The translations under genes were made by a program, and so were the position numbers. A DNA stretch of 37,299 bases, taken from NCBI GenBank assembly GCA_015494395.1, contig WGBG01000166.1, forward strand, positions 1 through 37,299, written 5' to 3'. Positions 1 to 8,960 of this stretch are shown here, one piece after another. The notes under the pieces are model-generated. The model did not search any database. It had not been told where the DNA came from and saw only the letters and a list, made by a program, of their open reading frames with translations. The DNA comes from Deltaproteobacteria bacterium (GTDB lineage: Bacteria > Desulfobacterota > Dissulfuribacteria > Dissulfuribacterales > QOAL01). Position 1 is the stretch's first letter. Each line of letters starts with the position of its first letter.

Positions 1-76
1 CATAATAGTCGGCTATATGGGAATTTCTCTGACAAAGGAGATGCAGTGAATCCGGCAATCCCGAAGGGTTTCAAAA
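1..76 (+). repeat. Direct repeat, copy A (cut by window edge)
   Basis: These 76 bases match 37204-37279 in the same orientation with about five mismatches, starting CATAATAGTCGGCTATATGG in both. The copy probably extends left of the window. It lies upstream of the DUF4143 ATPase, whereas copy B lies upstream of the oppositely oriented mntP. A shared cis-regulatory role is therefore unlikely and an intergenic dispersed repeat is the better reading. Confidence 0.85.
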
Positions 77-144
77 GTTGAAGAGTATGATAGATATAAC
101 TCCTTTTAATATCGTATAAAATCATTTCTTCAAACTTTTGAAAC
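68..144. repeat. Inverted repeat / hairpin upstream of ATPase gene
   Basis: The arm at 68-90 begins GTTTCAAAAGTTGAAGA. Its imperfect reverse complement lies at 122-144, ending CTTCAAACTTTTGAAAC, with about 31 AT-rich bases between. The left arm overlaps the end of the 76-bp repeat. There is no T-run directly after it, so this is not a convincing terminator. It may be part of the repeat element or a hairpin in the 5' region of the following gene. Confidence 0.6.
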
Positions 145-373
145 GCTCAATTCAGGAAAGACTTTAATGCCCATGTTCAGACTTGCCAAGTCTAAACTTG
201 TTAAGTCTAAGCTTGTTAAATGGCCTGGCATACTGGAAGTGAGTCCGGGTCTGTCTTTGCGCCGTGCGTTATATTTTTTAAATCATCAGCCTCAAACATG
301 GAGAGAAATTTTTGCACATGGCATATTTGCTAACGGATATTTTTCTGATATCATGCAATTTCGAGGTGAAAGT

Positions 374-1567
374 ATGAAATTGCATAATTTTATTCCCAGG
401 AAACTGGCTGAGAATGCAGACAATCTTTTTCAGAAATACCCGGTTATTACCATTACCGGTCCCAGGCAGTCGGGCAAAACCACGCTGGCAAGGACAACAT
501 TCTCCCACAAGCCATATGTTAATCTGGAAAATCCGCTGGTTCGAGAGTTTGCCCAAGAAGATCCCGTTGCCTTTCTTAAGCAGTATCCTGACGGGGCGGT
601 AATAGATGAAATACAGCGCGTTCCGGGATTGCTTTCGTGGATACAGGTTACGGTTGATGAAAAAAGAGAAAATTCACTTTATGTTTTGACCGGATCGCAG
701 CAGTTTGAGTTAGTGAGGGATATAAGTCAGTCCCTTGCAGGTAGAGCAGCGTTGCTGAAACTGCTGCCCCTGAGTCTTGAAGAGCTGGCGGGACTGAGGC
801 TTCCTGCCGTTGATGAGATGATTTATACGGGGTTCTATCCCAGGATATATGATCAGGGCATAGAGCCCGCCCAGGCATATGGTGATTATTTTGAAACCTA
901 TGTTGAAAGAGATCTTCGGCAGTTGATGAATATACGCAATCTCAGTCTCTTCCAGAGGTTCGTGCGCCTTTGCGCCGGACGGTGCGGACAGCTTCTGAAT
1001 TTAAGCAGTCTTGCGGATGATGTAGGTATCTCGCAAAAGACCGCCCGTGAGTGGATTACCGTGCTTGAGGCGAGTTACATTGTGTTTCTGTTGCAACCAT
1101 ATTACGCAAATATTGGCAAGAGACTGGTAAAGACCCCTAAACTCTATTTTTACGATACGGGCCTTGCGGCATGGCTATGTGGCATAGAAAACGAATCACA
1201 GGTGGCAACTCATCCACTGAGGGGGAGTCTCTTTGAGAATACCGTAGTGATGGAGGCCCTGAAGTTCAGATACAACCGGGGCAAACGATCCAACCTCTAC
1301 TTTTACAGGGACAGCAACGGCAATGAGATTGACCTTGTGTACAGTATGGGGCATTTCCTTCTGCCGATCGAGATTAAATCCGGCCAGACCATTACAAGCA
1401 ACTATTTTCGGGGCCTGAAAAAGTTCCGCTCCCTGTTCAAAGAACAGATTGCCGGCCCTTCCCTCCTTGTGTATGCCGGGGAAGTGGAACAGCCCCGTCA
1501 AGATGTACATGTAATAACCGTCTATTCACTGGCCAACTACCTACAGGAGGTCGAGTGCCGGATGTGA
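374..1567 (+). CDS. AAA ATPase with DUF4143-type C-terminus
   Basis: This is a 397-aa cytoplasmic P-loop ATPase of the AAA_14/DUF4143 family. The Walker A motif GPRQSGKTT lies near residues 30-38 and a Walker B-like segment (GAVIDEIQ) near 75-82. A winged-helix-like middle follows (LADDVGISQKTAREW). The C-terminus carries a PD-(D/E)XK-like signature, EIDLVYS followed by LPIEIKSG. The start at 374 is preferred because GAGGTGA lies just upstream and family homology begins there. An in-frame ATG at 167 would add 69 unrelated residues. Members are common, often solitary, and their role is poorly defined; ATP-dependent regulation or toxin/defence links have been proposed for some. It stands alone between repeats, and no partner gene is visible in the window. 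Confidence 0.85.
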   Translation: MKLHNFIPRKLAENADNLFQKYPVITITGPRQSGKTTLARTTFSHKPYVNLENPLVREFAQEDPVAFLKQYPDGAVIDEIQRVPGLLSWIQVTVDEKRENSLYVLTGSQQFELVRDISQSLAGRAALLKLLPLSLEELAGLRLPAVDEMIYTGFYPRIYDQGIEPAQAYGDYFETYVERDLRQLMNIRNLSLFQRFVRLCAGRCGQLLNLSSLADDVGISQKTAREWITVLEASYIVFLLQPYYANIGKRLVKTPKLYFYDTGLAAWLCGIENESQVATHPLRGSLFENTVVMEALKFRYNRGKRSNLYFYRDSNGNEIDLVYSMGHFLLPIEIKSGQTITSNYFRGLKKFRSLFKEQIAGPSLLVYAGEVEQPRQDVHVITVYSLANYLQEVECRM

Positions 1568-1972
1568 GGTGTTGATACGTACATATTAAACAGGTCTGTC
1601 TTTTACGGCTATTATCGGTTTGTAAGGGGCTTCTCAACAAAAAAAATCGTTAATTATGTAGCAAATCTGAACAATAGCTAAATCAGCAATTGGGCTATTA
1701 CAGGCAGAATTTTCCCACCTGATATTCCACTACCTGTTCCATGTTTCCGCAAAGTTGGCATTTTTATTCACATCTCCTTCTTTAACACGTCCTTCCTTTA
1801 ATTCTGTTCTGGTTTTAATATATTATAATTATTGATAAATTTTTTTTGTGGTGGCAGTATGACCTTTGCTCCTCCCTTTTTGCGTTATCATGGTCCACGG
1901 CTTGCTATTTTACGGGCATGAAGAGTTATTGCGTGCGTTTCAAACCCTAAAAGACGGAATTCAAATAGTACC
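1568..1972. other. AT-rich intergenic region before the flagellar operon
   Basis: About 400 bases with no supportable gene. Short open frames on either strand lack ribosome-binding sites and family resemblance. The only recognisable signal is the sigma-54-like site at 1891-1906. The first 200 bases could be decayed mobile DNA, but I cannot identify a transposase. Confidence 0.6.
1891..1906 (+). promoter_or_regulatory. Sigma-54-type promoter for flgI operon
   Basis: The sequence TGGTCCACGGCTTGCT fits the consensus TGGCAC-N5-TTGCW. The invariant GG and GC doublets have exact spacing, TTGCT is perfect, and there are two mismatches in the -24 block. It lies 66 bases before the flgI ATG. Sigma-54 control of rod, ring and hook genes is well known in many polar-flagellated proteobacteria, which supports the call. 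Confidence 0.65.
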
Positions 1973-3085
1973 ATGAGAAGATCACAATATCTTTTGTCAA
2001 TAATTGCAGTTGTGGTATTTTGTTTTGTAATTTCAAATAATTACGCTAATGCCACACGCCTGAAGGACATTGCATCCATACAGGGTATGCGTGCCAACAA
2101 GCTTTATGGCTACGGCCTGGTGGTAGGGCTTAAGAGGACAGGAGACGGTACCCAGGCAAAATTTACCATCCAGTCCATTGCAAACATGCTTGAGAGAATG
2201 GGGGTCAATTTTAACCCCAACGCCGTGCAGGTAAAAAATGCCGCTGCCGTCATGGTAACTGCCGAGCTGCCGCCATTTGCCAAAAACGGTCAGAAGATTG
2301 ACGTAAACGTAGCCTCAATCGGTGACGCCAAAAGCCTACAGGGCGGAACCCTGGTTCTCACCCCCCTCAAGGGCCCGGATGGAAGGATCTATGCACTTGC
2401 CCAGGGGCCACTTGTTCTGGGCGGCTATTCTGCTTCAGGTGGCGGGAGTTCATCAACCAAAAATCACCCCACTGCAGGGCGTATTCCAAACGGTGCCACT
2501 GTGGAACGTGAGATACCTATAGAATTTAATAATCAGGATCATCTTGATATCAGCCTGTTCAAACCGGATTTCAGCACTGTGGCAAGCACTGTGGAATCAA
2601 TAAATGATACCCTTGGAGGAGATTTTGCCAGGGCTCTGGATGCTGAAACAATCAGGGTGAATCTGCCTTCAGAGTATGAGGGAAATGTGGTGGGGCTTAT
2701 GGCAGCCATTGAGAACATTAACGTGGCTCAGGAGCAACAGGCCAAGGTTATCATGGATGAGCGTACAGGAACCGTGGTCATGGGCAAGGATGTAAGGATC
2801 TCCACTGTGGCAATAGCCCACGGGAATCTCAGTATAAATATTCGTGAGAATGCAGCCGTATCACAGCCAGGGCCATTCTCCCAGGGACAGACCGTGGTGA
2901 CACCCCAGGCAGAGGTAAAGACATCGGAGCAGGGAGGCGAGATGGTAGTGCTTAAATCCGGAAGCACTATCGGAGAACTGGTAAGTGCCCTGAACGCCGT
3001 GGGGGTTACGCCCAGGGACCTTATTTCAATAATTCAGTCCATAAAGAGTGCAGGTGCTCTGCAGGCAGATCTTGAAGTTATCTAG
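1973..3085 (+). CDS. flgI: Flagellar P-ring protein FlgI
   Basis: FlgI assembles in the periplasm into the P ring, the bushing around the flagellar rod in peptidoglycan. The 370-aa product has the usual family length. An N-terminal signal peptide (hydrophobic residues about 6-20, cleavage probably after NANA) is followed by the conserved start TRLKDIASIQGMRANKLYGY and the segment GLVVGLKRTGDGT. The C-terminus (LVSALNAVGVTPRDLISIIQ) is also typical. The gene opens the flagellar run, with a sigma-54-like site just upstream. The Shine-Dalgarno is weak, and the signal peptide supports the chosen ATG. The usual upstream partners flgG, flgA and flgH are not in the window's preceding sequence. Confidence 0.97.
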   Translation: MRRSQYLLSIIAVVVFCFVISNNYANATRLKDIASIQGMRANKLYGYGLVVGLKRTGDGTQAKFTIQSIANMLERMGVNFNPNAVQVKNAAAVMVTAELPPFAKNGQKIDVNVASIGDAKSLQGGTLVLTPLKGPDGRIYALAQGPLVLGGYSASGGGSSSTKNHPTAGRIPNGATVEREIPIEFNNQDHLDISLFKPDFSTVASTVESINDTLGGDFARALDAETIRVNLPSEYEGNVVGLMAAIENINVAQEQQAKVIMDERTGTVVMGKDVRISTVAIAHGNLSINIRENAAVSQPGPFSQGQTVVTPQAEVKTSEQGGEMVVLKSGSTIGELVSALNAVGVTPRDLISIIQSIKSAGALQADLEVI

Positions 3086-3155
3086 GCGGCCATTAAACCA
3101 AATCATAGCGCAGAAAACGGCGCTGATTTCAAAAAATCAAGGAGAACCCGGAACA

Positions 3156-3560
3156 ATGCAGAAACTAGACATAGCCCCGGTACCGGAAAGACTTATGGTG
3201 GCACGCTCTACTGCCCGCAGCGCAAGGCTGAATGAGGTATCAAATGAGATAGAAGGTGCATCCAGGGATGCGGAGCTTAGAAAGGCATGCGCGGATTTTG
3301 AAGCCCTGTTTCTGCATAAACTTCTAAAAACCATGAGGCAGACTGTTCCCAAGTCAGGCCTGATTGATGGGGGACTCAAGGAAGAGATATTTACAGACAT
3401 GCTGGATGAAAAAATTGCCTCTGCTGCTGCCCACGGCAGGGGGACAGGCCTTGGTGAGAAGATCTATTCAGATTTAAGGCGCGCATACGGCATGGATGCT
3501 GCTGAAATTACCGGGTTGTATGAGGAAAACGCAGCCGTTGAAGAGGATGAATTGCCATGA
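3156..3560 (+). CDS. flgJ: Rod-binding protein, FlgJ N-terminal type
   Basis: This 134-aa protein corresponds to the rod-binding half of FlgJ, which caps the growing rod in the periplasm. The diagnostic stretch LRKACADFEALFLHKLLKTM, followed by a GLIDGGLKEEIFTDMLDEKIA-like segment, is present. The C-terminal muramidase domain of enterobacterial FlgJ is absent, as in many Desulfobacterota, so a separate lytic enzyme would be needed to open peptidoglycan. AAGGAG at 3139-3144 favours the ATG at 3156; the open frame begins further upstream but overlaps flgI. It follows flgI and overlaps the next gene by ATGA, so the two are translationally coupled. Confidence 0.9.
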   Translation: MQKLDIAPVPERLMVARSTARSARLNEVSNEIEGASRDAELRKACADFEALFLHKLLKTMRQTVPKSGLIDGGLKEEIFTDMLDEKIASAAAHGRGTGLGEKIYSDLRRAYGMDAAEITGLYEENAAVEEDELP

Positions 3561-4207
3561 AAAATGGAAATCATACTGACCTTCAAACCAATTCCAGAGG
3601 CCTGTCGTCAAAGTTCTGGGAGCTTGCCCACGCCCTTACCGGAGGTTGGGAGATGATGAATCAACTCCTTGAAAAGGAGTGGCAGATATTGAGAGACCGG
3701 AAACTGGCGTCAATCTGGAATATTGGCAGGCACAAGGAGAAACTTGCCTCCCAGTTGAAGGCTATTGAGCAACGCATGGATGCTGAAATTCCAGGGCTTG
3801 GACCTGACTGCAAAAATTCCGAGTTGAGGTGGAAAAAAATTCTGGATGCTGCTGCGCCTTTTGAAAGGCTCAGGCTAATTGACTGGAAGATGCGGCTATC
3901 CACCAGCAAGAAGAAGGCATTTGTCACAAACAGGCGTTTGTGGGTCTGGATAAGTGAGCAGCAGGAGATGAACAGGCAGCTTGCAGACATACTATCCGGC
4001 AGAAAAAGGCAACAGGAGCCCCTTACCTATGGTGCCAGTGCAGACTTCAGGAGCAGCGCCGGCAGCAGTTTGGCAGGTGGCGGATTCTATGCTGATGAAG
4101 GGCTCAGGGAAGAAGGCTGTTTTTTCCAGGGCTTTTCCAGGCAGCGTGCTAACCGGGCAATGCAGGCCTATCGCCGTGCAAACGGCAAACAGGAGATGCT
4201 GGAATAA
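3557..4207 (+). CDS. flgN: FlgN-like flagellar export chaperone
   Basis: This 216-aa basic, helix-rich protein sits between flgJ and flgK, the standard place of FlgN, the cytoplasmic chaperone for the hook-junction proteins FlgK and FlgL. Residues about 25-135 form long amphipathic helices, as in the FlgN fold. The C-terminal 70 residues are low in predicted helix and rich in Ser, Gly and Arg. Sequence conservation in this family is poor, so the call rests mainly on position, size and helical pattern. The start overlaps flgJ (ATGA) and the stop overlaps the flgK ATG (TAATG), so all three are probably translated together. Confidence 0.7.
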   Translation: MKNGNHTDLQTNSRGLSSKFWELAHALTGGWEMMNQLLEKEWQILRDRKLASIWNIGRHKEKLASQLKAIEQRMDAEIPGLGPDCKNSELRWKKILDAAAPFERLRLIDWKMRLSTSKKKAFVTNRRLWVWISEQQEMNRQLADILSGRKRQQEPLTYGASADFRSSAGSSLAGGGFYADEGLREEGCFFQGFSRQRANRAMQAYRRANGKQEMLE

Positions 4208-7005
4208 TGGGTTTAACAGGACTTCTCAATGTAGCAAAAAATGGCCTTATAAGTCATCAGACCTCCCTTCAGACCATTGGCCATAATATATCCAATGTCA
4301 ACACCAGGGGATATTCCCGGCAGGACACAATTACCCGTGCTCGTGTCCCTACCCCAATGTCTGCGGGCCATATAGGAAACGGAGTTGTTGCAACTGATAT
4401 CCTGCGTGATTACGACCAGTTCATAACAAAGACATTGTTTGAAAAGACATCCGATATGTCAGGAAGTGATACAATGCAGGCGGGCATGAAACTGGTCGAG
4501 GGCGTGCTTAATGAGGTGGAGGAAAATGGCCTGAATGAACAGATTAACCAGTTCTGGACCGCATGGGATGATGTGGCCAACTATGCTGAGGGAATGCCTG
4601 AAAGGACAACCCTGCTTCAGAGGGCAGATCTGCTTACCAAGGAGATAAGGGGCAAGTACAGCCAGTTAGTCGAAATTTCCAAGAATGTGGATATAAACAT
4701 CGACACGGTAGTAAAGGATATAAACCGGCTTGCAAGCCAGGTTGCTGAAATAAATGTCCAGATAGTCTCGTCCGAGGCGGGAAATCATTCTGCCAATGAC
4801 CTGAGGGACCAGCGTGACATGATGATAAAGCGCATGTCAGAGCTTGCGGATATCAACTACTTTGAGACAGAGAGAGGTTCCTACACGGTTCTGATTGGCC
4901 AGGGAAGCCCACTGGTTGAAAGTGACAAATCATGGGACCTGACAATGAAGAACGGAAAGGTTTACTGGCAGGGCAGCGCCGGGCAGGAGCTGGAGCTGAC
5001 CAACAGGGAAGTTCAGGCTGGAGAGCTTGGCGGATGGCTGGAGCTTAAAGACAGGGTGATGCCCAGCAGCCCAACTGTGCTTACAGGGTCAGTGCCAAAC
5101 TCGTCAGGTGGAATGGCTATCAGGGCATCCACGCCCTGGGCCAGTATAGATGGCGTCACAGTAACCGGTAATTTTACGATTACAATTTCCGGCACTGATC
5201 AGGACGGTAACCCTGTTGGGCCTGCGGCAGTCAACTGCACATCCGGAGGGACGGTACAGGAGCTTCTGGACGGTATTGAGGCAGCATATCCCCTGGTGGC
5301 AGGTCTTAACAGTGTTGAGGCATCTGTTACAGATGATGGCAGGATAACCATTGAAGACGTTGAGCCTGGTTCCGTGCCAATTTCATTTCAGATAGACAGT
5401 ATTACAGGGGGCGTAACCGGGCTGGACTTGGGTAAGTTTGATGCTGACTATCCGTTAAACTACACGGAACAACTTAATAAGTGGGCATCTGAGCTGATAA
5501 AGGCGGTAAACGGGGTTCACAGCCAGGGTGCGGGGCTGGTTCCCCTGCAGGAGACCACAGCCAACTATGATGTCATAGACACCACCACTGCCATAAGCAG
5601 CAGGGCGTCCGGTCTTGCCTTTTCAGATGTTGTTGAAACAGGCTCCTTTGAAATATATCTGTATGACAGTAACGGCGACGTTATGGATGCCGATCCCAGT
5701 ACAGATATTGTTGAGCCCTATACGGTAAGTGTTACCGAAGGAGTAACATCTCTAGATGATATCGTTGATGATATAAATACCAATACGCCCATTCCAGGAC
5801 TTGATGCAAGGATAGTTAATAACAGGCTGGTCATTGGCCTTGATGGAACAGGCGGGGTAGCGGGCTTTGCCTTTGGCAATGATACGTCAGGGGCACTGAC
5901 TGCCCTTGGTGTAAATTCCTTTTTTACAGGAGAGGATGCCAGCACCATTGCGGTAAGTAGTAAGCTTCAGGAGGACCCTCGTCTTGTGGCTGCTGCCAGA
6001 GTGGAGGAATATGGGGCCGTAAGTGCCCTTGCCAATGTGGCGGTCATGGATGAAAACAGGGCCCTTGATGCCCGTATAGAGTCCGGGACAGTTCGTGTGC
6101 AGCTTATTGACAGTGCCGGTACAGTGGTCCAGACCAGTGATATTGCCTTTGACAGGGATACTGATTCCCTGGATGATATTCTGGACCAGATGGATGATAT
6201 TGATGGCATTCATGCATGGGTGGAAAATGACCTGGTTCATATCGAGTCTGAAAATGAGGGTTATGCAGTGTCTCTTGACGACACCGTAGCTGGAAATACG
6301 GATTTTTTGAGTTTCCTGGGGCTTGGAACAGGCGCAGCCGCTGAAAGCCATGACGGTACCCTGAAGGTGGAAAGGACCTTTGATGTAATCAGTTCCTATG
6401 ACACTGATGTTACAGCAGGCGTCAATTTTTCAATAGATGTGATGGATGAGGATGGAAATATCCTTAATCCTCCAGCCCCTTCCTACCCCTTTACCGTTAA
6501 TGCCGGTGATTCTCTTTCAGATGTGGCTGATGCAATCGATGCGGTCCCCTATCTCTCAGCCGAAGTGGTAAACGGCAGGCTTCGCATTGCAGCAGAAGGC
6601 ACGGGAGAGCGTTTTTACATAAGGGCTGATAATACCGGGCTTTTTGATTATGTGGAGCTTTCCACGCCACTTGGCGGCGCGTTGAGCCCTGCCAACAATA
6701 TGAATGCCCTGGATATCAGGGACCTCAATACATATACGGTGACAGAACTGGATGGCGCCACGCTTAACGAGTTTTATCAGGGGCTTGTTGGAACAGTAGG
6801 TATCCATTCCAGGGGATTTCAGATGGAATATGATTTTGCCAGGGCCAGTGTTGATGAACTTGAGACCAGGCGAGATGATGTGTCAGGTGTCTCCCTTGAT
6901 GAGGAGATGTCTGATCTCATAAAGTTCCAGCATGCATATACCGCAGCCGCAAAACTCATCAAGGCGGCGGACGAGATGTTCCTGTCTCTGCTCCAGGCCA
7001 AGTAA
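4207..7005 (+). CDS. flgK: Flagellar hook-associated protein FlgK (enlarged)
   Basis: FlgK is the first hook-filament junction protein, exported through the flagellar secretion system. The N-terminus (LLNVAKNGLISHQTSLQTIG, then NISNVNTRGYSRQ) and the C-terminus (GVSLDEEMSDLIKFQHAYTAAAKLIKAADEM) are hallmarks of the D0/D1 helices. At 932 aa it is far longer than enterobacterial FlgK (about 550 aa). The extra length is the exposed centre, where about four related modules begin near residues 322, 481, 629 and 741. Each has a beta-rich start with D.DG or DS.G, a D/E-rich helix such as SLDDI, then a segment like VNGRLRI. The gene is coupled to flgN upstream and followed closely by flgL. Confidence 0.96.
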   Translation: MGLTGLLNVAKNGLISHQTSLQTIGHNISNVNTRGYSRQDTITRARVPTPMSAGHIGNGVVATDILRDYDQFITKTLFEKTSDMSGSDTMQAGMKLVEGVLNEVEENGLNEQINQFWTAWDDVANYAEGMPERTTLLQRADLLTKEIRGKYSQLVEISKNVDINIDTVVKDINRLASQVAEINVQIVSSEAGNHSANDLRDQRDMMIKRMSELADINYFETERGSYTVLIGQGSPLVESDKSWDLTMKNGKVYWQGSAGQELELTNREVQAGELGGWLELKDRVMPSSPTVLTGSVPNSSGGMAIRASTPWASIDGVTVTGNFTITISGTDQDGNPVGPAAVNCTSGGTVQELLDGIEAAYPLVAGLNSVEASVTDDGRITIEDVEPGSVPISFQIDSITGGVTGLDLGKFDADYPLNYTEQLNKWASELIKAVNGVHSQGAGLVPLQETTANYDVIDTTTAISSRASGLAFSDVVETGSFEIYLYDSNGDVMDADPSTDIVEPYTVSVTEGVTSLDDIVDDINTNTPIPGLDARIVNNRLVIGLDGTGGVAGFAFGNDTSGALTALGVNSFFTGEDASTIAVSSKLQEDPRLVAAARVEEYGAVSALANVAVMDENRALDARIESGTVRVQLIDSAGTVVQTSDIAFDRDTDSLDDILDQMDDIDGIHAWVENDLVHIESENEGYAVSLDDTVAGNTDFLSFLGLGTGAAAESHDGTLKVERTFDVISSYDTDVTAGVNFSIDVMDEDGNILNPPAPSYPFTVNAGDSLSDVADAIDAVPYLSAEVVNGRLRIAAEGTGERFYIRADNTGLFDYVELSTPLGGALSPANNMNALDIRDLNTYTVTELDGATLNEFYQGLVGTVGIHSRGFQMEYDFARASVDELETRRDDVSGVSLDEEMSDLIKFQHAYTAAAKLIKAADEMFLSLLQAK

Positions 7006-7064
7006 AAGGTCTGGACAGACCACTGAGCAGTTAAAGTAAAGGCTTAAGCCAGGGAGGTGATGCC

Positions 7065-7961
7065 ATGCGCGTTACCATGAATTCTCTTTATGACAGAATA
7101 AATACAGACCTTACAAGGCTGGTTGAAAATCAGGCAAAGACCAACGCCTCCATATCTTCAGGCAAGATTTACCGAAGGCCGTCGGATGCCCCGGTAAATC
7201 TCACACATGCGCTGGGCTACAGGAGCGAGCTTTCCGATACAAAACAGTTTTCCAGGAACATTGTTTTTGGCCAGGGATGGGTACAGGCAACAGAGACTGC
7301 CATGCGGCAGGTGCAGGACAGGCTTGCCAGGGCACATGAGCTTGCAGTGGAGGGGGCAAATGATACCCTGAATGCCACTGACAGGCGTGCCATTGCTGAT
7401 GAGATAAAGGTAATTCTTGAAGAGGTGGTTTCCATTGCCAATACCAGCATAGGCGGGCGGTACATTCTGGCCGGGTCACGTACCAAGGGGTACGATAACG
7501 GAGAGACCCCTTTCATGCTGGATAAGGAGGGACAGGTTACCTACAACGGCAATGAGGAGGATTTTTCCATTGATATCGGGACCGGACAGACCCAGAAGAT
7601 AAATCTTGATGGCAAGACAGCCCTGGTGCAGAGTGGCGCATTTGAGGCACTTGACATGCTTCAGGACGCCCTTAATGCCAACAGCCAGCACAGCATAGAG
7701 ACTGCTATTGAAGACCTCAACGTGAGCATGGAGTATGTAACCAGGCAGACAGCCAAGCTGGGCGCCATGGGAAATACTCTTGAAAAAAAGGAAGAGCTTT
7801 CAACATCCCTCTCCCTCACCATTGAGGAGCGTCTGTCCGATGTGGAGGACACCGACATTATCAGGGCCATCTCAGACCTCAAGACGCTTGATGCAGGGTA
7901 CCAGGCAGCGCTTGCAGCCGCATCCAAGGTTATGAAGATGAGCCTTGCGGATTTTGTGTAA
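7065..7961 (+). CDS. flgL: Flagellar hook-associated protein FlgL
   Basis: FlgL is the second hook-filament junction protein, joining FlgK to flagellin. The 298-aa sequence opens with RVTMNSLYDRINTDLTRLVE and NASISSGKIYRRPSDAPVN, the flagellin-like N-terminal helix shared by FlgL and flagellins. The C-terminal helix (AISDLKTLDAGYQAALAAAS) completes the coiled D0/D1 core. A strong GGGAGGTGA lies 5 bases before the ATG. It is the last flagellar gene here. The csrA and fliW genes that often follow flgL are not present before tatD. Confidence 0.95.
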   Translation: MRVTMNSLYDRINTDLTRLVENQAKTNASISSGKIYRRPSDAPVNLTHALGYRSELSDTKQFSRNIVFGQGWVQATETAMRQVQDRLARAHELAVEGANDTLNATDRRAIADEIKVILEEVVSIANTSIGGRYILAGSRTKGYDNGETPFMLDKEGQVTYNGNEEDFSIDIGTGQTQKINLDGKTALVQSGAFEALDMLQDALNANSQHSIETAIEDLNVSMEYVTRQTAKLGAMGNTLEKKEELSTSLSLTIEERLSDVEDTDIIRAISDLKTLDAGYQAALAAASKVMKMSLADFV

Positions 7962-8008
7962 AATCCCTTCTTTTTTATCAGTCGCCAAGTTTCAGGATAG
8001 CTGTTATA

Positions 8009-8167
8009 TAGTACTCACGAAACTTTCATAACATGGGGTTTGCTTCCATGGCCATGAAAGTTAGCTCAAAGTTAGAAGTTTAAAGCAGAGAATCACCCTT
8101 TCTATTACTTTGAGCCTTGAGCTTTGAGCTATTTACCCACCAAATTTATTTCTTCGAGTGAGTACTG
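8009..8167. repeat. Nested inverted-repeat element between flgL and tatD
   Basis: The outer arms AGTACTCAC (8010-8018) and GTGAGTACT (8158-8166) are perfect complements. An inner pair, TAGCTCAAAG (8062-8071) and CTTTGAGCTA (8122-8131), is nested within them. The segment 8108-8134 is the reverse complement of a repeat at 29968-30000. The nesting and the second copy suggest a small non-autonomous insertion or palindromic intergenic repeat. Its right arm ends two bases before the tatD ATG. Confidence 0.7.
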
Positions 8168-8168
8168 T

Positions 8169-8960
8169 ATGGAAACCTGCTACATAGTTGACACCCATGC
8201 CCACCTGGACATGAAACCCCTTTCATCAGATGTGGATGCTGTCATAAAGCGTGCATCTGATGACGGTGTCAGACAGATGATAACAATCGGCATTGACAGG
8301 CTATCGTCAAAAAGGGCTGTTGAAATAGCCTCTGAACATCCCAATGTGTTTGCCTCGGTGGGTATTCATCCCCATGATGCAGCAAAAAGTGACAGCGATG
8401 TCATTGAGTTCCTGCAAGAACTTGCATCCAGCCACAGCGACAAGGTGGTGGCATGGGGAGAGGTCGGGCTCGATTACGCAAAGGAATACTCGCCCCGCCA
8501 CATCCAAAAAGATATCTTTGCCAGGCAGATTTCGGTAGCCTCTGCCCTGTCCCTTCCTCTTATTATTCATGCCAGAGAGGCCAATAATGACGCGCTGGAC
8601 ATACTTTCCTCAGAGCTTGAGCCAGGAGCTAAAGGCGTTTTTCACTGTTTTTCCGGAGACATTGACGTTGCCCGCCGGGTGCTTGATATGGGGTTTTATA
8701 TTTCAGTTACCGGGGTAGTCACGTTCAAAAATGCCCAGGGCCTCAGGGATGTGGTGGCGTTCTGTCCTTCAGATCGCCTGCTTGTGGAGACCGACGCTCC
8801 ATTCCTCTCCCCTGTACCCTTTCGCGGCAAGCCAAATGAGCCTGCACGGGTAAGTCTGGTGGTTAAGGCAGTTGCAGATATTAAGGGGGGTTCAACAAGG
8901 GAGGCTGCATGTTTCACAACGCAGAATGCACAGGACCTTTTCAAACTTCCCGCACTCTGA
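8169..8960 (+). CDS. tatD: TatD-family metal-dependent DNase
   Basis: This 263-aa TIM-barrel hydrolase is a cytoplasmic TatD-type 3'-5' exonuclease or deoxyribonuclease. Metal-binding motifs are DTHAHLD (residues about 8-14), GIHPHDA, GEVGLDY, LIIHAREA and HCFSGD, ending with LLVETDAPFLSP and the RGKPNEPA motif. The ATG at 8169 matches the family N-terminus; an upstream in-frame TTG at 8124 lies inside a repeat and is unlikely. The only Shine-Dalgarno-like sequence is GAGTGAG within the repeat arm. It overlaps maf by 52 bases and heads a compact five-gene run. Confidence 0.93.
   Translation: METCYIVDTHAHLDMKPLSSDVDAVIKRASDDGVRQMITIGIDRLSSKRAVEIASEHPNVFASVGIHPHDAAKSDSDVIEFLQELASSHSDKVVAWGEVGLDYAKEYSPRHIQKDIFARQISVASALSLPLIIHAREANNDALDILSSELEPGAKGVFHCFSGDIDVARRVLDMGFYISVTGVVTFKNAQGLRDVVAFCPSDRLLVETDAPFLSPVPFRGKPNEPARVSLVVKAVADIKGGSTREAACFTTQNAQDLFKLPAL

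Noticed and set aside
167..373. Upstream ATG at 167 for the DUF4143 ATPase
   Set aside because: The extra 69 residues show no homology-like pattern, and the ATG at 374 has a better ribosome-binding site.
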